Assembly: GCA_943361925.1 (NCBI GenBank) | Contig: CALRIT020000001.1 | Coordinates: forward strand, 62,001-126,000 | From: CAISCU01 sp943361925 | GTDB taxonomy: Bacteria; Bacteroidota; Bacteroidia; UKL13-3 | DNA length: 64,000 nt | Direction: 5' to 3' | Shown here: in pieces, positions 9,136 to 18,083 of the stretch | Position numbering within the stretch: the first letter of the stretch is position 1 | Layout of the letters: each line of letters begins with the position of its first letter | The notes under the pieces: model-generated | Seen by the model: the letters and a program-made list of their open reading frames with translations, nothing else | What the model was told of the DNA's origin: nothing | The model's database searches: none | Made by a program: the position numbers and the translations under genes

Positions 9136-10041
9136 ATGAGAATCTTATTTTTTGGAACTCCTGATTTTGCAGCACATTCACTTCAATCATTAATCAATGC
9201 CGGAGTGAATGTGGTTGCTGTTGTAACGGCGCCTGATAAACCTGCAGGAAGAGGAATGAATCTTCAATCGTCTGCAGTAAAATTGTGTGCGGTAAAAAAT
9301 AATGTACCGGTTCTCCAGCCTGTTAAACTCAAAGACCCGGAATTTGTCCAGGAATTATCGTCTTATAAAGCAGATTTACAAATTGTAATTGCTTTTAGAA
9401 TGTTGCCTGAAATAGTTTGGAACATGCCTTCAAAAGGAACAATGAATCTGCATGCATCATTGTTACCCGATTACCGAGGTGCTGCTCCTATTAACTGGGC
9501 AATTATTAATGGTGAAAAGAAATCGGGTGTTTGTACTTTTTTTCTGAAACATGAAATTGATACAGGTGATATTTTATTGAGTCGTGAAGTTGAAATTACA
9601 CCTACAATGAATGCCGGTGAATTGCATGATTTATTGATGCAAACAGGAGCAGAACTTGTTATTGAGTCGGTAAAAAAAGTTGAATCAGGAAATTATTCAG
9701 GCATTCCTCAGGCTCAGTCATCAACAAAAACGGCCCCAAAAATTTTCAAGGAACATTGTTTGATTCAATTTAATCAGCCTGCTGAAAATGTATATAATTT
9801 AATCAGAGGAATGAGTCCTTACCCAGCTGCATATTTTCAGTTGAATGGAAAAAACATGAAAGTTTTTAAAGCTGAAATTAAACAATCAAATCAAATATTG
9901 GAACCTGGAAGCATTGAAACTGATGGTAAATCTTATCTTCAAATTAAATGCGCCGATGATTTTATTAGTTTGTTAGAAGTACAACCTGAATCGAAAAAGC
10001 GAATGAGTATTGAGGATTTTTTGAGAGGAAATAAAGTTTAA
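9136..10041 (+). CDS. fmt: Methionyl-tRNA formyltransferase
   Basis: The enzyme formylates initiator Met-tRNA using 10-formyl-tetrahydrofolate. The 301-residue length is normal. The N-terminal Rossmann domain begins RILFFGTPDFAAHSL, and the catalytic region is HASLLPDYRGAAPINWAIINGE, with the family Asn-His-Asp residues around NLHASLLP and HEIDTGDIL. The C-terminal OB-like domain starts near residue 210 (ENVYNLIRGMSPYPAAYF). It starts 8 bases after parE. It has no obvious peptide deformylase neighbour here. Confidence 0.95.
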   Translation: MRILFFGTPDFAAHSLQSLINAGVNVVAVVTAPDKPAGRGMNLQSSAVKLCAVKNNVPVLQPVKLKDPEFVQELSSYKADLQIVIAFRMLPEIVWNMPSKGTMNLHASLLPDYRGAAPINWAIINGEKKSGVCTFFLKHEIDTGDILLSREVEITPTMNAGELHDLLMQTGAELVIESVKKVESGNYSGIPQAQSSTKTAPKIFKEHCLIQFNQPAENVYNLIRGMSPYPAAYFQLNGKNMKVFKAEIKQSNQILEPGSIETDGKSYLQIKCADDFISLLEVQPESKKRMSIEDFLRGNKV

Positions 10042-10075
10042 ATCTCCTTCAATTAATTACGATTGTAATCTAAAA

Positions 10076-10522
10076 TTAATCCTTCCTCCTAGCATTATTA
10101 GTTTCTTTGATATCGCTATTTATCAAAGTAAAATTTGCCTGAATACTATCGCTCAAATTTTGTAAAAAGCTTCGATAAGGAGGATTTTTTCTACTTCCAA
10201 AAGAACCATCATAATTTAGTTTAATTGTCAATTGATTGTTTTGTTGTTCAAACCAAAATTTAAAATAATGATAAGGGCTTCCATAAAAGCCAAGGGTATC
10301 TGTGCCTTTAAAAGTATTGTCTTTAATTAATTGGTTTTTCTGTGCCAATTGGTTGATAATCTTAGCAGCAATCTCTTTTGAATTACTTTCTTTTGAATTA
10401 TTTTGAAAAGTATAAGTTGCAATATATTTTGTAGTATAAAAGCATGATGACAAAGAAACTATAATCACAAAGGCAATAATGTTAGATATCTTGAAATGTA
10501 TTCCTGAAGCATTCTTATTCAT
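10076..10522 (-). CDS. Hypothetical lipoprotein, 148 aa
   Basis: A signal peptide with lipobox LSSC puts the lipidated cysteine at residue 27, so this is probably an envelope lipoprotein. The mature part (about 120 residues) contains the segments GFYGSPYHYFKFWFEQQNNQ and LTIKLNYDGSFGSRKNPPYR; I recognise no family. It is the last gene of the minus-strand run that begins at 13979, 30 bases after the beta-lactamase, and may share its transcript. Confidence 0.65.
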   Translation of the reverse strand: MNKNASGIHFKISNIIAFVIIVSLSSCFYTTKYIATYTFQNNSKESNSKEIAAKIINQLAQKNQLIKDNTFKGTDTLGFYGSPYHYFKFWFEQQNNQLTIKLNYDGSFGSRKNPPYRSFLQNLSDSIQANFTLINSDIKETNNARRKD

Positions 10523-10552
10523 CTGAATTCGATATTATTTCTATTTGCCAAT

Positions 10553-11437
10553 TTATTTAGATTCAAAATGTTCAACGCAGATTTTAGCAATTTCTGCTAT
10601 GATTTTTTCATTGGTTTCTTCATTTTCTCTGCTGTCTTTTACAAACACAGAAATAATCAATATACGTCCATTTTTTAATGGAATTAATCCTACATCATTT
10701 ACGGCTTCAGTTATTCCTTTAGAGTTTTGATCTGAAGTTCCTGTTTTATGTGCTACTATGTAACCAGGAATAAGATAAGAAAGTCGCTTGCCCCCGGTAA
10801 AATTTATAGTCATGAATTCCATTAATAAACTAGTACTTCCTTCAGATAATATTTTTTTATTTTTTAGTGATTCCAGAATTGCAGTCATGGTTTTTAAATC
10901 AATCCAGTTTTCATAAATACGAGATCTTTTCTGGTGTTTTTGTTGTTCAGTCCATTTAATCGAAATGCCTTTGAAACCTTTTTGATGAAAGAACTTTTCT
11001 ACTTCAACAGTAGAGCCAATCAGTTTAAATAAAAGATCACAACTGTTGTTGTCACTATAAGAAATGATATTGTTTAATAAATCAAAAATATTAACCTTTC
11101 CTTTTTTTGATGGGAATTTCTCGATAAGTGGACCAAAGTTCGAAAATATGTCCTTTTCGGTAAATTGAATTTCTTGCATTAATCTCAGTTTACCTTCATC
11201 TACTAGTTTTAAGACATAAATTGCCAAATGTAATTTATACACACTCATCATTGGAAATTTGGTTTCATTGAGTCGGTATAAACCATTTTTCTCACCAATA
11301 ATTTTTACACCAACACCTATTTGGGCATTGTACTTTTTGCAAAAATCATCAAGTTTATTTTGCAAAACTGCTTGAGAAAATGAAGCAAATGTTGTGAAAG
11401 TAAAGAGTAAAAATAACACTACTTTTTTATTCATCAT
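10553..11437 (-). CDS. Class A beta-lactamase, subclass A2-like
   Basis: A signal peptide (MMNKKVVLFLLFTFTTFASFSQA) precedes a full serine beta-lactamase. The SxxK motif is S65-V-Y-K68, the SDN loop is residues 128-130, and the KTG triad is K231-T-G. The omega loop resembles the Bacteroidota/PER-CepA-CfxA subclass: E164 followed four residues later by H168, which by alignment would match E166 and H170 of PER-type enzymes, followed by the IYENW segment. It probably hydrolyses penicillins or cephalosporins in the periplasm. It overlaps the upstream GNAT by 11 bases. A penicillin-binding role is less likely. Confidence 0.87.
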   Translation of the reverse strand: MMNKKVVLFLLFTFTTFASFSQAVLQNKLDDFCKKYNAQIGVGVKIIGEKNGLYRLNETKFPMMSVYKLHLAIYVLKLVDEGKLRLMQEIQFTEKDIFSNFGPLIEKFPSKKGKVNIFDLLNNIISYSDNNSCDLLFKLIGSTVEVEKFFHQKGFKGISIKWTEQQKHQKRSRIYENWIDLKTMTAILESLKNKKILSEGSTSLLMEFMTINFTGGKRLSYLIPGYIVAHKTGTSDQNSKGITEAVNDVGLIPLKNGRILIISVFVKDSRENEETNEKIIAEIAKICVEHFESK

Positions 11438-11930
11438 CCAATATAAATTTTAAACCTGATTCTCCATCAAATTCTATTTCTGAAACTAATTTCATTCCAA
11501 TTTTCTCTAATACTTTTGCTGATGAAGCGTTTTCTTTTTTACATCGGGCAACTATATTTTTAACATTCAAAACGCTTTGTCCATATTGAATAACGGCACT
11601 TGCTGCTTCTGTTGCATAACCCAAATTCCAGTATTCTTCAAGAAATCTGAATCCAATATCAGTTTCGTTTTTATTTTCCTGAAAACGCAATCCACACCAA
11701 CCTAAAAATTGTTGGTCTGACTTTCTCTCAACAATCCATCTTCCTAAACCATACTTGGAATAATGCTCATAATTTAGAATGAGTTGCTCTGCTTCTTGTA
11801 TGTTTTTAAAAGCTTTGTCGCCTGTGTATTTTAGCACATTGGGATTGGAATTTAATCGAAACAAATCAGCTGCATCATCCACAATCCATTCTCTTAATAT
11901 TAATCTTTCAGATTCAATGATGATTTTCAT
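11427..11930 (-). CDS. GNAT family N-acetyltransferase (RimJ/RimL type)
   Basis: The 167-residue protein is a standard RimJ/RimL-type GNAT: ESERLILREWIVDDAADLFRL at the start, GRWIVERKSDQQFLGWCGL for the central strands, ETDIGFRFLEEYWNLGYATEAASAVIQYG for the acetyl-CoA loop and following helix, and NASSAKVLEKIGMKL near the end. Its start overlaps the stop of the methyltransferase gene (ATGA) and its end overlaps the beta-lactamase start, so it is in the middle of a coupled operon. Substrate unknown. Confidence 0.87.
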   Translation of the reverse strand: MKIIIESERLILREWIVDDAADLFRLNSNPNVLKYTGDKAFKNIQEAEQLILNYEHYSKYGLGRWIVERKSDQQFLGWCGLRFQENKNETDIGFRFLEEYWNLGYATEAASAVIQYGQSVLNVKNIVARCKKENASSAKVLEKIGMKLVSEIEFDGESGLKFILDDE

Positions 11931-12730
11931 TTTTTCAAACCAATCAAACTGTAAGCCATAGGAATTTCATGATTTAAACTTTTGATAGTAAACCTTCCTT
12001 TTTCAAATTCTTGCGTATTTTTAAAACATGGATAGGGTGAAAAGCCATATTCCTTAAAGTCTAGAATTTCTATTTTTTGTTTGATTAATGATTGAAAAAC
12101 TTCAGACAAAGAATGATTCCAACATACATATTTTTGTTGAATATTAGCATCTCTATTGGCATAAGTGCCTGATTCGGTTTCAATAATTTCACCTTTGTTA
12201 AAATAGGAATATGCAATTTCTTTAAAATCATCATCAAACATCCAAACCACTGGGTGAAATTCAACAAAAATGAATTGTCCGCCTGGTTTTAACATTTGTT
12301 GTATAACGGATGCCCATTTATCTAAGTCGGGCAACCAGCCAATTGTACCATAACTGGTGTAAACTATGTCAAATTGCTCTGTTAAAACTGCTGGTACCGA
12401 ATAAACATCAGTGCAGATAAACCGACAAGGAATATTCATTGAAGAAGAGATTTCCTTGGCTTTTTCAATGGCTTTATCTGATAAATCAATTCCTGTTACC
12501 TCTGCTCCCAAACGTGCTAGAGAAATTGAATCCTGACCAAAATGACATTGTAAATGAAGGATTTTTTTGCCTTTGATATCACCTAATAATGCTAATTCAA
12601 TTTCCTTAAGAGAACTGTCGCCATTAGCAAATCCAGCCATATCATAGAAATCAGATTCAAGATGTATATCAACCTTGTTATTCCATGATTTTTGGTTTAA
12701 ATCTAGGTAATTGTTAAATTCATTTTCCAT
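11927..12730 (-). CDS. Class I SAM-dependent methyltransferase
   Basis: The 267-residue protein contains motif I GKKILHLQCHFGQDSISLARLG, the acidic strand-2 end VTGIDLSDKAI, and FDIVYTSYGTIGWLPDLDKWASV followed by MLKPGGQFIFVEFHP. This is the family often annotated as methyltransferase type 11/12, with small-molecule substrates. It begins directly after the upstream GNAT stop (no gap) and overlaps the next GNAT start by 4 bases. Context (acetyltransferases and a beta-lactamase) would fit drug modification, but that is inference only. Confidence 0.84.
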   Translation of the reverse strand: MENEFNNYLDLNQKSWNNKVDIHLESDFYDMAGFANGDSSLKEIELALLGDIKGKKILHLQCHFGQDSISLARLGAEVTGIDLSDKAIEKAKEISSSMNIPCRFICTDVYSVPAVLTEQFDIVYTSYGTIGWLPDLDKWASVIQQMLKPGGQFIFVEFHPVVWMFDDDFKEIAYSYFNKGEIIETESGTYANRDANIQQKYVCWNHSLSEVFQSLIKQKIEILDFKEYGFSPYPCFKNTQEFEKGRFTIKSLNHEIPMAYSLIGLKK

Positions 12731-13228
12731 TCAATTTTTTAAATTTAATCTATATAACCAATACTGCTTCCCCAAAATTGGTTCTAATTCCTTACTTATT
12801 ACAAAGCCTTTTTTCTCATAAATATGACGAGCTGCAGGCATCATTTCTGATGTGTGTAAGCCTATGATTTCTTCATTTTTTTTGATGGCTTCTTCAATAC
12901 ACATTTCAGTAATTTTTGAAGCCAATCCTAATCCTTTAAATTCTGGATGAATTCCAATCATTCTAATATAAGACCAATCAGCAGGATAAATATGCGTTGG
13001 ATTTCCGGAATAAATGATAAATCCCATTCCAATTATTTTTTCATCTTTTAGTGCAACAAATCCTTTTCCAATTCCAAGCATGTTTTCATACAATTCAGAT
13101 TTTTGCAAATTGGTTTCCATCAGGTTTTTATTTTCTTCAGTTAAAACTGGAAAGTACTCTCCATAAGCCATCAATCCCAATGGAATCAGCTGGTTTATGT
13201 CATCATGAGTGGCAATTCTAAATTCCAT
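12731..13228 (-). CDS. GNAT family N-acetyltransferase
   Basis: The 165-residue protein has the GNAT acetyl-CoA signature around IRMIGIHPEFKGLGLASKITEMCIEEA and the C-terminal ARHIYEKKGFVISKE. The central GIGKGFVALKDEKIIGMGFIIYSG forms the usual strand 2-3 hairpin. One base separates its start from the preceding methyltransferase stop and none separates its stop from the next start, so it is tightly coupled in the operon. Substrate unknown. Confidence 0.87.
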   Translation of the reverse strand: MEFRIATHDDINQLIPLGLMAYGEYFPVLTEENKNLMETNLQKSELYENMLGIGKGFVALKDEKIIGMGFIIYSGNPTHIYPADWSYIRMIGIHPEFKGLGLASKITEMCIEEAIKKNEEIIGLHTSEMMPAARHIYEKKGFVISKELEPILGKQYWLYRLNLKN

Positions 13229-13229
13229 T

Positions 13230-13979
13230 TTATATTTTTCTTATAAGTTGATATTGGTAAGAAAAGTCAATTTGTAATGGACTAACTTCTTCCTTAAAAT
13301 AGGAAATCAATTCATTTTTTAGTTGATTTTCTATCGATTCATAATTCGATTTGCCAAGATTTACACTGTTTGAAACATTACTTTGAGTACATAAATATTG
13401 CACGAAATCAAGCAACGTAAAGGTTATTTGATGTTCTCCTTTTTCTTCCTTTATTAAGCATAAATTTTCTGGAAGTATAGTTTGAATGTCTAAGGAATTT
13501 CTTTGTGGAGCAGGAAAATGTTGTTTGAAATAAGATTCATACCAATCGTTTAAATTGGTTTGATTTAGCTTGATTTGATGATCGTAAACCAATAACCATG
13601 CTTTGGGTTTAAGCAAACGACTTACTTCATTAAAAACACTATTTGTATCCATCCAATGTAAGGCAGAAGCAATTGTAATGATATCAAAACTATCATTTTG
13701 GAAGTCTAAATTTTTACCTTCTGATACAAAATAAGTGATGGCTTCATTTTGAATGGATTGTTCAATCATAAATGCCGAAGAATCGCAAGCAAAAACCTTT
13801 TCTGCAACTTCACAAAGTGCTTTTGAGGATAAACCTGTACCGCATGCTAAATCCAATCCCAATGGCAATTTGTGTTTAAATTGCAGGAATCTTCTTAACT
13901 GTTTCATGATTAGCTCATGGTAATATGGCCTAAATTTGGCATATCGTTTTGCAGCTTCTAAATTATCAAAATGGTTCAA
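13230..13979 (-). CDS. Class I SAM-dependent methyltransferase
   Basis: The 249-residue protein has motif I GLDLACGTGLSSKALCEVA, strand 2 VFACDSSAFMIEQSI, and the SFDIITIASALHWMDTNSVFNEVSRLLKPKAWLLVYDH region. The ALHWMD signature groups it with the trans-aconitate-methyltransferase/Crg1-like set, the same group as the gene at 6360. It is the first gene of the packed minus-strand run. About 90 bases of noncoding sequence separate it from the Sua5 gene, so the operon promoter should lie there; I could not pick a clear one. Confidence 0.84.
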   Translation of the reverse strand: MNHFDNLEAAKRYAKFRPYYHELIMKQLRRFLQFKHKLPLGLDLACGTGLSSKALCEVAEKVFACDSSAFMIEQSIQNEAITYFVSEGKNLDFQNDSFDIITIASALHWMDTNSVFNEVSRLLKPKAWLLVYDHQIKLNQTNLNDWYESYFKQHFPAPQRNSLDIQTILPENLCLIKEEKGEHQITFTLLDFVQYLCTQSNVSNSVNLGKSNYESIENQLKNELISYFKEEVSPLQIDFSYQYQLIRKI

Positions 13980-14070
13980 AGTATTATTTTGGGTTTAATT
14001 TGATATAAAATTCTATTTAAGATTACAAACTATTCGCTTTTCTAACAATACTTCCATTGAATAATTTGAA

Positions 14071-15027
14071 TCAACTTAATTCTGCTCTTTTTAATCTGTC
14101 ATTGATTGCTAAACCTAATCCTATTTCCGGAAACTTTTCAGCTAAGATTAAATCAGCTTGAAACTTATCTGCAGTTCGCATGGCTGCAAATAAAACCTGA
14201 GCCGCTTCATTCAAATTTGCGTTTTTAGATAAGACGATTTGATTTAAATGTGGGATATGTTTATCAAAATCTTTAAAGCGGATTGTAACAATTTTCTTCT
14301 CTTTTAATTCAGGAGGCAATTCCTCAAAATTACCAATGATTAGTCTGGTTTTTGGTGCATAATGTCGGCTTAACATGCCCGGTGCTTCCGGATTTTCATT
14401 GTTTAGGATTTTACTTTTGTCTAAAGTTTTTCCTAATACATTTTCAATTTCTTCAATGGCTAAACCACCAAGTCTAAGTAGGGCAGGAGTGCTTCCCGAA
14501 AATGAAATGATAGTTGATTCCAATCCAATTGAACAAGTGCCTCCATCTAAAACATAAGGAATTTTTTCTCCGAATTGCTCATAAACATGCTGTGCACTTG
14601 TAGGACTTATACTTCCTGAAACATTTGCGCTAGGTGCAGCTAATGGAAAATCAATAGAGCTTAATAGTTCAAGACATGTTTGATGATTTGGAATTCTTAT
14701 AGCAACTGAAGGATGTCCAGCAGTTACTATATCCGGAATCTGATTTCCTTTTGGAACTACAAGCGTTAATGGTCCCGGTGAGAATTTTTCTGCAAGATGT
14801 AATGCCTCTTCCGGAATTTGAATTCCCCATGAACTAAACTTTTCAAAGCTATTGCTGTGAATGATTAAAGGATTGAACTGAGGTCTTCCTTTGGTTTCAT
14901 AAATTTTGGCTACTGCTGCTCCATTAAAAGCATTGGCTGCTAATCCATACACAGTTTCTGTAGGAATAGCAACCAATTCTCCATTTGTAAGCAGGTTTGC
15001 TGCATATAAAATATCAGTACCAATCAT
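14071..15027 (-). CDS. tsaC: L-threonylcarbamoyladenylate synthase (Sua5 form)
   Basis: The enzyme makes threonylcarbamoyl-AMP from threonine, bicarbonate and ATP for the t6A37 modification of ANN-decoding tRNAs. The YrdC fold is visible as AIPTETVYGLAANA, IYETKGRPQFNPLIIH, SPGPLTLVVPKG, VAIRIPNHQ and FPLAAPSANVSGSISPTSA. At 318 residues it also carries the C-terminal Sua5 domain (MLSRHYAPKTRLIIGNFEE), so it is the two-domain form. It starts 6 bases after the NtrC-type regulator stop and is probably cotranscribed with it. Confidence 0.93.
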   Translation of the reverse strand: MIGTDILYAANLLTNGELVAIPTETVYGLAANAFNGAAVAKIYETKGRPQFNPLIIHSNSFEKFSSWGIQIPEEALHLAEKFSPGPLTLVVPKGNQIPDIVTAGHPSVAIRIPNHQTCLELLSSIDFPLAAPSANVSGSISPTSAQHVYEQFGEKIPYVLDGGTCSIGLESTIISFSGSTPALLRLGGLAIEEIENVLGKTLDKSKILNNENPEAPGMLSRHYAPKTRLIIGNFEELPPELKEKKIVTIRFKDFDKHIPHLNQIVLSKNANLNEAAQVLFAAMRTADKFQADLILAEKFPEIGLGLAINDRLKRAELS

Positions 15028-15033
15028 GGTGCT

Positions 15034-16398
15034 TTATTCAGCTTCACCTCTTCTTAAGCTGTATTTTTCTATTTTATTGTAAAGATGACTTCTTTGAATA
15101 TCAATTTCCTGAGCTGTTTTAGCCACATTCCATCCATTCTTTTTCAGTTTTTCTTCAATGAAAATTCTTTCTACATATTCTTTGAAATCCTGTAGGGTAC
15201 TAAATCTTTCATAGATAGATTTTTCTTCATCACGCGCATTAATTGGATTTGCAAATTTTTGAATGTCTTCAACAGTTATTCTTTGTTGACCAAGAATTAC
15301 CAATCTTTCGACAATATTTCTCAATTCACGAATGTTTCCACTAAAGTTTAATTTTTTCAATTCTTCCAAAGATTGAGGTAAAAAACCACGTTTTGGAATT
15401 CCACTGTCTTCACAAATTTCTCTGATGAATTTTTCTGCCAATAAAGGAATGTCTTCGCGTCTTTCACCCAATGAAGGTACATGTATTAAAATAACACTTA
15501 AACGGTGGTATAAGTCCATTCTAAAATTACCTTTTTCGATTTCTTTTAAAAGGTTTTTATTGGTTGCAGCAATTACTCTTACATCAACATCAATATCTTT
15601 TTCACCACCAACACGAGTAATTTTATTTTCCTGCAAAGCTCTTAAAACCTTAGCTTGAGCCGATAAACTCATGTCTCCGATTTCATCGAGAAACAAAGTA
15701 CCGCCATTTGATTGTTCAAATTTTCCTATTCTTTGTTTGATAGCTGAAGTAAATGCACCTTTTTCATGTCCAAATAATTCACTTTCGATTAATTCAGCTG
15801 GAATGGCTGCACAATTCACTTCAATAATTGGACCTTTTGCTCTATTACTTTTTTCATGAATCCAACGTGCTACTAATTCTTTTCCGGTACCATTTTCACC
15901 TGTTACTAAAACACGTGCATCGGTTGGAGCAACTTTTTCAATTGTTTCAAGGATATTAACAATAGCAGGGGTTTCACCAATGATTTCTCTTGTTTTAGAA
16001 ACACGTCTTCTTAGAACTTTAGTTTCAATCACTAAGTCCTTTTTATCAACAGCGTTACGTAGAGTGATGAGTAATTTGTTCAGGTCAGGTGGCTTCACAA
16101 TGAAGTCGAAAGCACCCTTTTTGGTAGCCTCAACAGCCATTTCTACATTGCCATGTCCGGATATCATAATGAAGGGTAGGTCTTCGTCGATTTCCCTAGA
16201 TTTTTCTAGGACAGTCATGCCATCCATCTTAGGCATTTTTACATCACAAAGTACTACATCAAACTCCTCGTTTTCGATTTTATTTAAACCTTCTTCACCG
16301 TTCGAAGCCTCATCAACCTGGTAGCTTTCATACTCCAGAATTTCACGAAGAGTGTTACGTATCGCTTTTTCGTCATCAATAATTAAAATTTTCGCCAT
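15034..16398 (-). CDS. Sigma-54-dependent response regulator, NtrC family
   Basis: The order is REC (1-120, phospho-acceptor D52 in VLCDVKMPKMDG), AAA+ sigma-54 interaction domain (about 140-385; Walker A GENGTGKE at 167-174, the L1 loop ESELFGHEKGAFTSA, Walker B TLFLDEIGDM) and a Fis-type helix-turn-helix (NGWNVAKTAQEIDIQRSHLYNKI, about 421-443). The sigma-54-contacting loop is GAFTSA rather than the canonical GAFTGA; my impression is that this variant occurs in Bacteroidota regulators. No sensor kinase is adjacent. It should activate sigma-54 promoters in response to an unlinked kinase. Confidence 0.93.
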   Translation of the reverse strand: MAKILIIDDEKAIRNTLREILEYESYQVDEASNGEEGLNKIENEEFDVVLCDVKMPKMDGMTVLEKSREIDEDLPFIMISGHGNVEMAVEATKKGAFDFIVKPPDLNKLLITLRNAVDKKDLVIETKVLRRRVSKTREIIGETPAIVNILETIEKVAPTDARVLVTGENGTGKELVARWIHEKSNRAKGPIIEVNCAAIPAELIESELFGHEKGAFTSAIKQRIGKFEQSNGGTLFLDEIGDMSLSAQAKVLRALQENKITRVGGEKDIDVDVRVIAATNKNLLKEIEKGNFRMDLYHRLSVILIHVPSLGERREDIPLLAEKFIREICEDSGIPKRGFLPQSLEELKKLNFSGNIRELRNIVERLVILGQQRITVEDIQKFANPINARDEEKSIYERFSTLQDFKEYVERIFIEEKLKKNGWNVAKTAQEIDIQRSHLYNKIEKYSLRRGEAE

Positions 16399-16478
16399 AT
16401 CTTGTGTGCACTTAGAGGTGTAAAAGTGACAAATTTTGTATACAATTAAAACCCTGTTGATATTTGGTTGATTAAAAC

Positions 16479-17351
16479 ATGCTCATGAACCTGGATATAG
16501 TCATTTCAAAAGTTTTGGGAAAAACGGCCCACTTGTATGGTGTTTATCATGTTGGTGGCGGTTCTATTAATCAGACTTACAAAGTTTTAACTGATGTTGG
16601 GACTTTCTTTGTTAAGGTAAATAATATACCTACTTATCCCAAATTTTTCGAAAAAGAATTAAGTGGATTAAAGTTTTTAAAAGATGCAAATTGTGTAAAT
16701 GTTGTTAAAGCATTGGGATGTTTTCACCTTGAACAGTATAATTATTTGGTTTTGGAGTGGATTGAAGAGGGGCCGATGAAGAATAATTATTGGCAAGAAT
16801 TAGGAGAAGGTTTGGCAAAGCTTCATTTAAAGACCAATAAATATTTTGGTTTTTCTGAGGACAATTATTTTAGCTCTCTTCCACAAATAAATTCTAAAAA
16901 CAGCAGTTGGGCAGATTTTTATATAGAACAAAGATTAGAACCTTTAGTTAAGCGAGCTTCAGATTTAGCACTTATAGATTCACAGATAGCAAAAAAGCTT
17001 GTTGATTATTATAAACTGGTTGAATCAGTCTTTCCCGATGAACCTCCTGCATTATTACATGGTGATTTATGGAAGGGAAACGTTTTGGCAAATGAAGAGG
17101 GAAAACCAACCTTAATTGACCCTGCAATTTATTTCGGTCATAGAGAAATGGATATTGCCATGACACAATTTGTAGGCAAATTTCCAAAAGAATTCTACGA
17201 TTCATATCAATCTATTTATCCTTTAAAAGAAGACTGGGAATACCGAATGGACTTCTGTTTGATTTATTATCAACTAGTACATTTGAACTTATTCGGCAAC
17301 TCCTATTTAAACCAGTTATCCGGCAACTTAGATAGGTGGCTTGGAATTTAA
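16479..17351 (+). CDS. Fructosamine kinase family protein
   Basis: The 290-residue protein matches the fructosamine-3-kinase family, which phosphorylates sugars attached to lysine or free ketosamines so that they detach. Visible are the N-lobe GGGSINQTYKVLTDVGTFFVKVNN, the catalytic loop LLHGDLWKGNVLAN and the metal-binding LIDPAIYFGHREMDIAMTQ. The C-terminus is the usual helical closure. An ATG two codons in (16485) is equally possible as start. It is divergent from the NtrC-type regulator gene and stands as a single gene or with the small ORF that follows. Confidence 0.9.
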   Translation: MLMNLDIVISKVLGKTAHLYGVYHVGGGSINQTYKVLTDVGTFFVKVNNIPTYPKFFEKELSGLKFLKDANCVNVVKALGCFHLEQYNYLVLEWIEEGPMKNNYWQELGEGLAKLHLKTNKYFGFSEDNYFSSLPQINSKNSSWADFYIEQRLEPLVKRASDLALIDSQIAKKLVDYYKLVESVFPDEPPALLHGDLWKGNVLANEEGKPTLIDPAIYFGHREMDIAMTQFVGKFPKEFYDSYQSIYPLKEDWEYRMDFCLIYYQLVHLNLFGNSYLNQLSGNLDRWLGI

Positions 17352-17401
17352 ATACTTTATTCGTTACTTTACATAAACAAAAAAGCTAATAGTGTAAAGA
17401 T

Positions 17402-17575
17402 ATGAATCAACAAGTAAACTCAAAAGCCTTGATTTTCATGCTGGGAACAGGCGTTTTATTCTGCTTAATCATGATATTTATCGTGGCCACCGGATTTGAA
17501 ATCGATTTGAATGGTGCCATTGAAGATGGGGTAGAAAAGGAATTAATGAGCGTTTTTAGAAGCTCCGGTAAATAA
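17402..17575 (+). CDS. Small single-pass membrane protein, 57 aa
   Basis: This short frame starts at an ATG preceded by GTGTAAAGAT and encodes one transmembrane helix at about residues 9-31 (ALIFMLGTGVLFCLIMIFIV), then an acidic, probably non-cytoplasmic tail (FEIDLNGAIEDGVEKELMSVF). It sits 50 bases after the fructosamine kinase homologue and 127 bases before the end of the convergent rnpB gene. I know no family. Composition and position suggest a real gene, but there is no independent support. Confidence 0.5.
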   Translation: MNQQVNSKALIFMLGTGVLFCLIMIFIVATGFEIDLNGAIEDGVEKELMSVFRSSGK

Positions 17576-17675
17576 GTAAAAACCGCCACTTATCAAAAAA
17601 ATGCTGTTTGAATTAAATTTTAAGCAGCTTAACCCGAATTTGATTTTTAAAAGTTCTATATTTTTGATTGAAGAT

Positions 17676-17702
17676 AAAAAAGGGGCAATTGCCCCTTTTT
17701 TT
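17676..17702. terminator. Bidirectional intrinsic terminator between the 57-aa gene and rnpB
   Basis: GGGGCAATTGCCCC (17682-17695) is a perfect palindrome flanked by A6 and T7, so it can stop transcription in both directions: the plus-strand genes ending at 17575 and the minus-strand RNase P RNA. Confidence 0.85.
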
Positions 17703-18080
17703 ACAAAATCATAAGCCGGGTTCTGTTATTAAACATTGCTGTTTAATTGGCTATCATTTCTCTTGGCCTGACGTTGCCGGCAGGCTCTAGCAGTCTACCC
17801 ACCTCAATATAATTTCCGAAGAAATTAAGCAAACGAGCAGTTTGGCGATTGAGGCCTATTTGACCTTGCAACCCATAAGGTTTACATTGCCTTCTTTATC
17901 ACTAAAGAAGCGGTGGGCTCTTACTCCACCATTTCACCCTTACCTATTTAAATGAATAAACAGGCGGTATACTTTCTGTTGCACTTTCTGTATTTCTTGC
18001 GAAACCCTGTCTGTTAGGCAGTATGGTGCTCTGTGTTGCCCGGACTTTCCTCTGATTACTCAGCGATAGCCGATTTTGCT
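17703..18080 (-). ncRNA. rnpB: RNase P RNA, bacterial class A
   Basis: The catalytic RNA of RNase P, which trims the 5' ends of tRNA precursors. On the minus strand it contains the universally conserved GAGGAAAGTCCGGGC near the 5' end (around 18040-18055) and ACAGAACCCGGCTTAT near the 3' end (around 17710-17728). The P1 helix pairs GCAAAATC (18072-18079) with GATTTTGT (17703-17710), which sets the ends to within a few bases, giving about 378 nt. A TAnnTTTG promoter box precedes it and a perfect terminator follows. Confidence 0.93.
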
Positions 18081-18083
18081 TCA

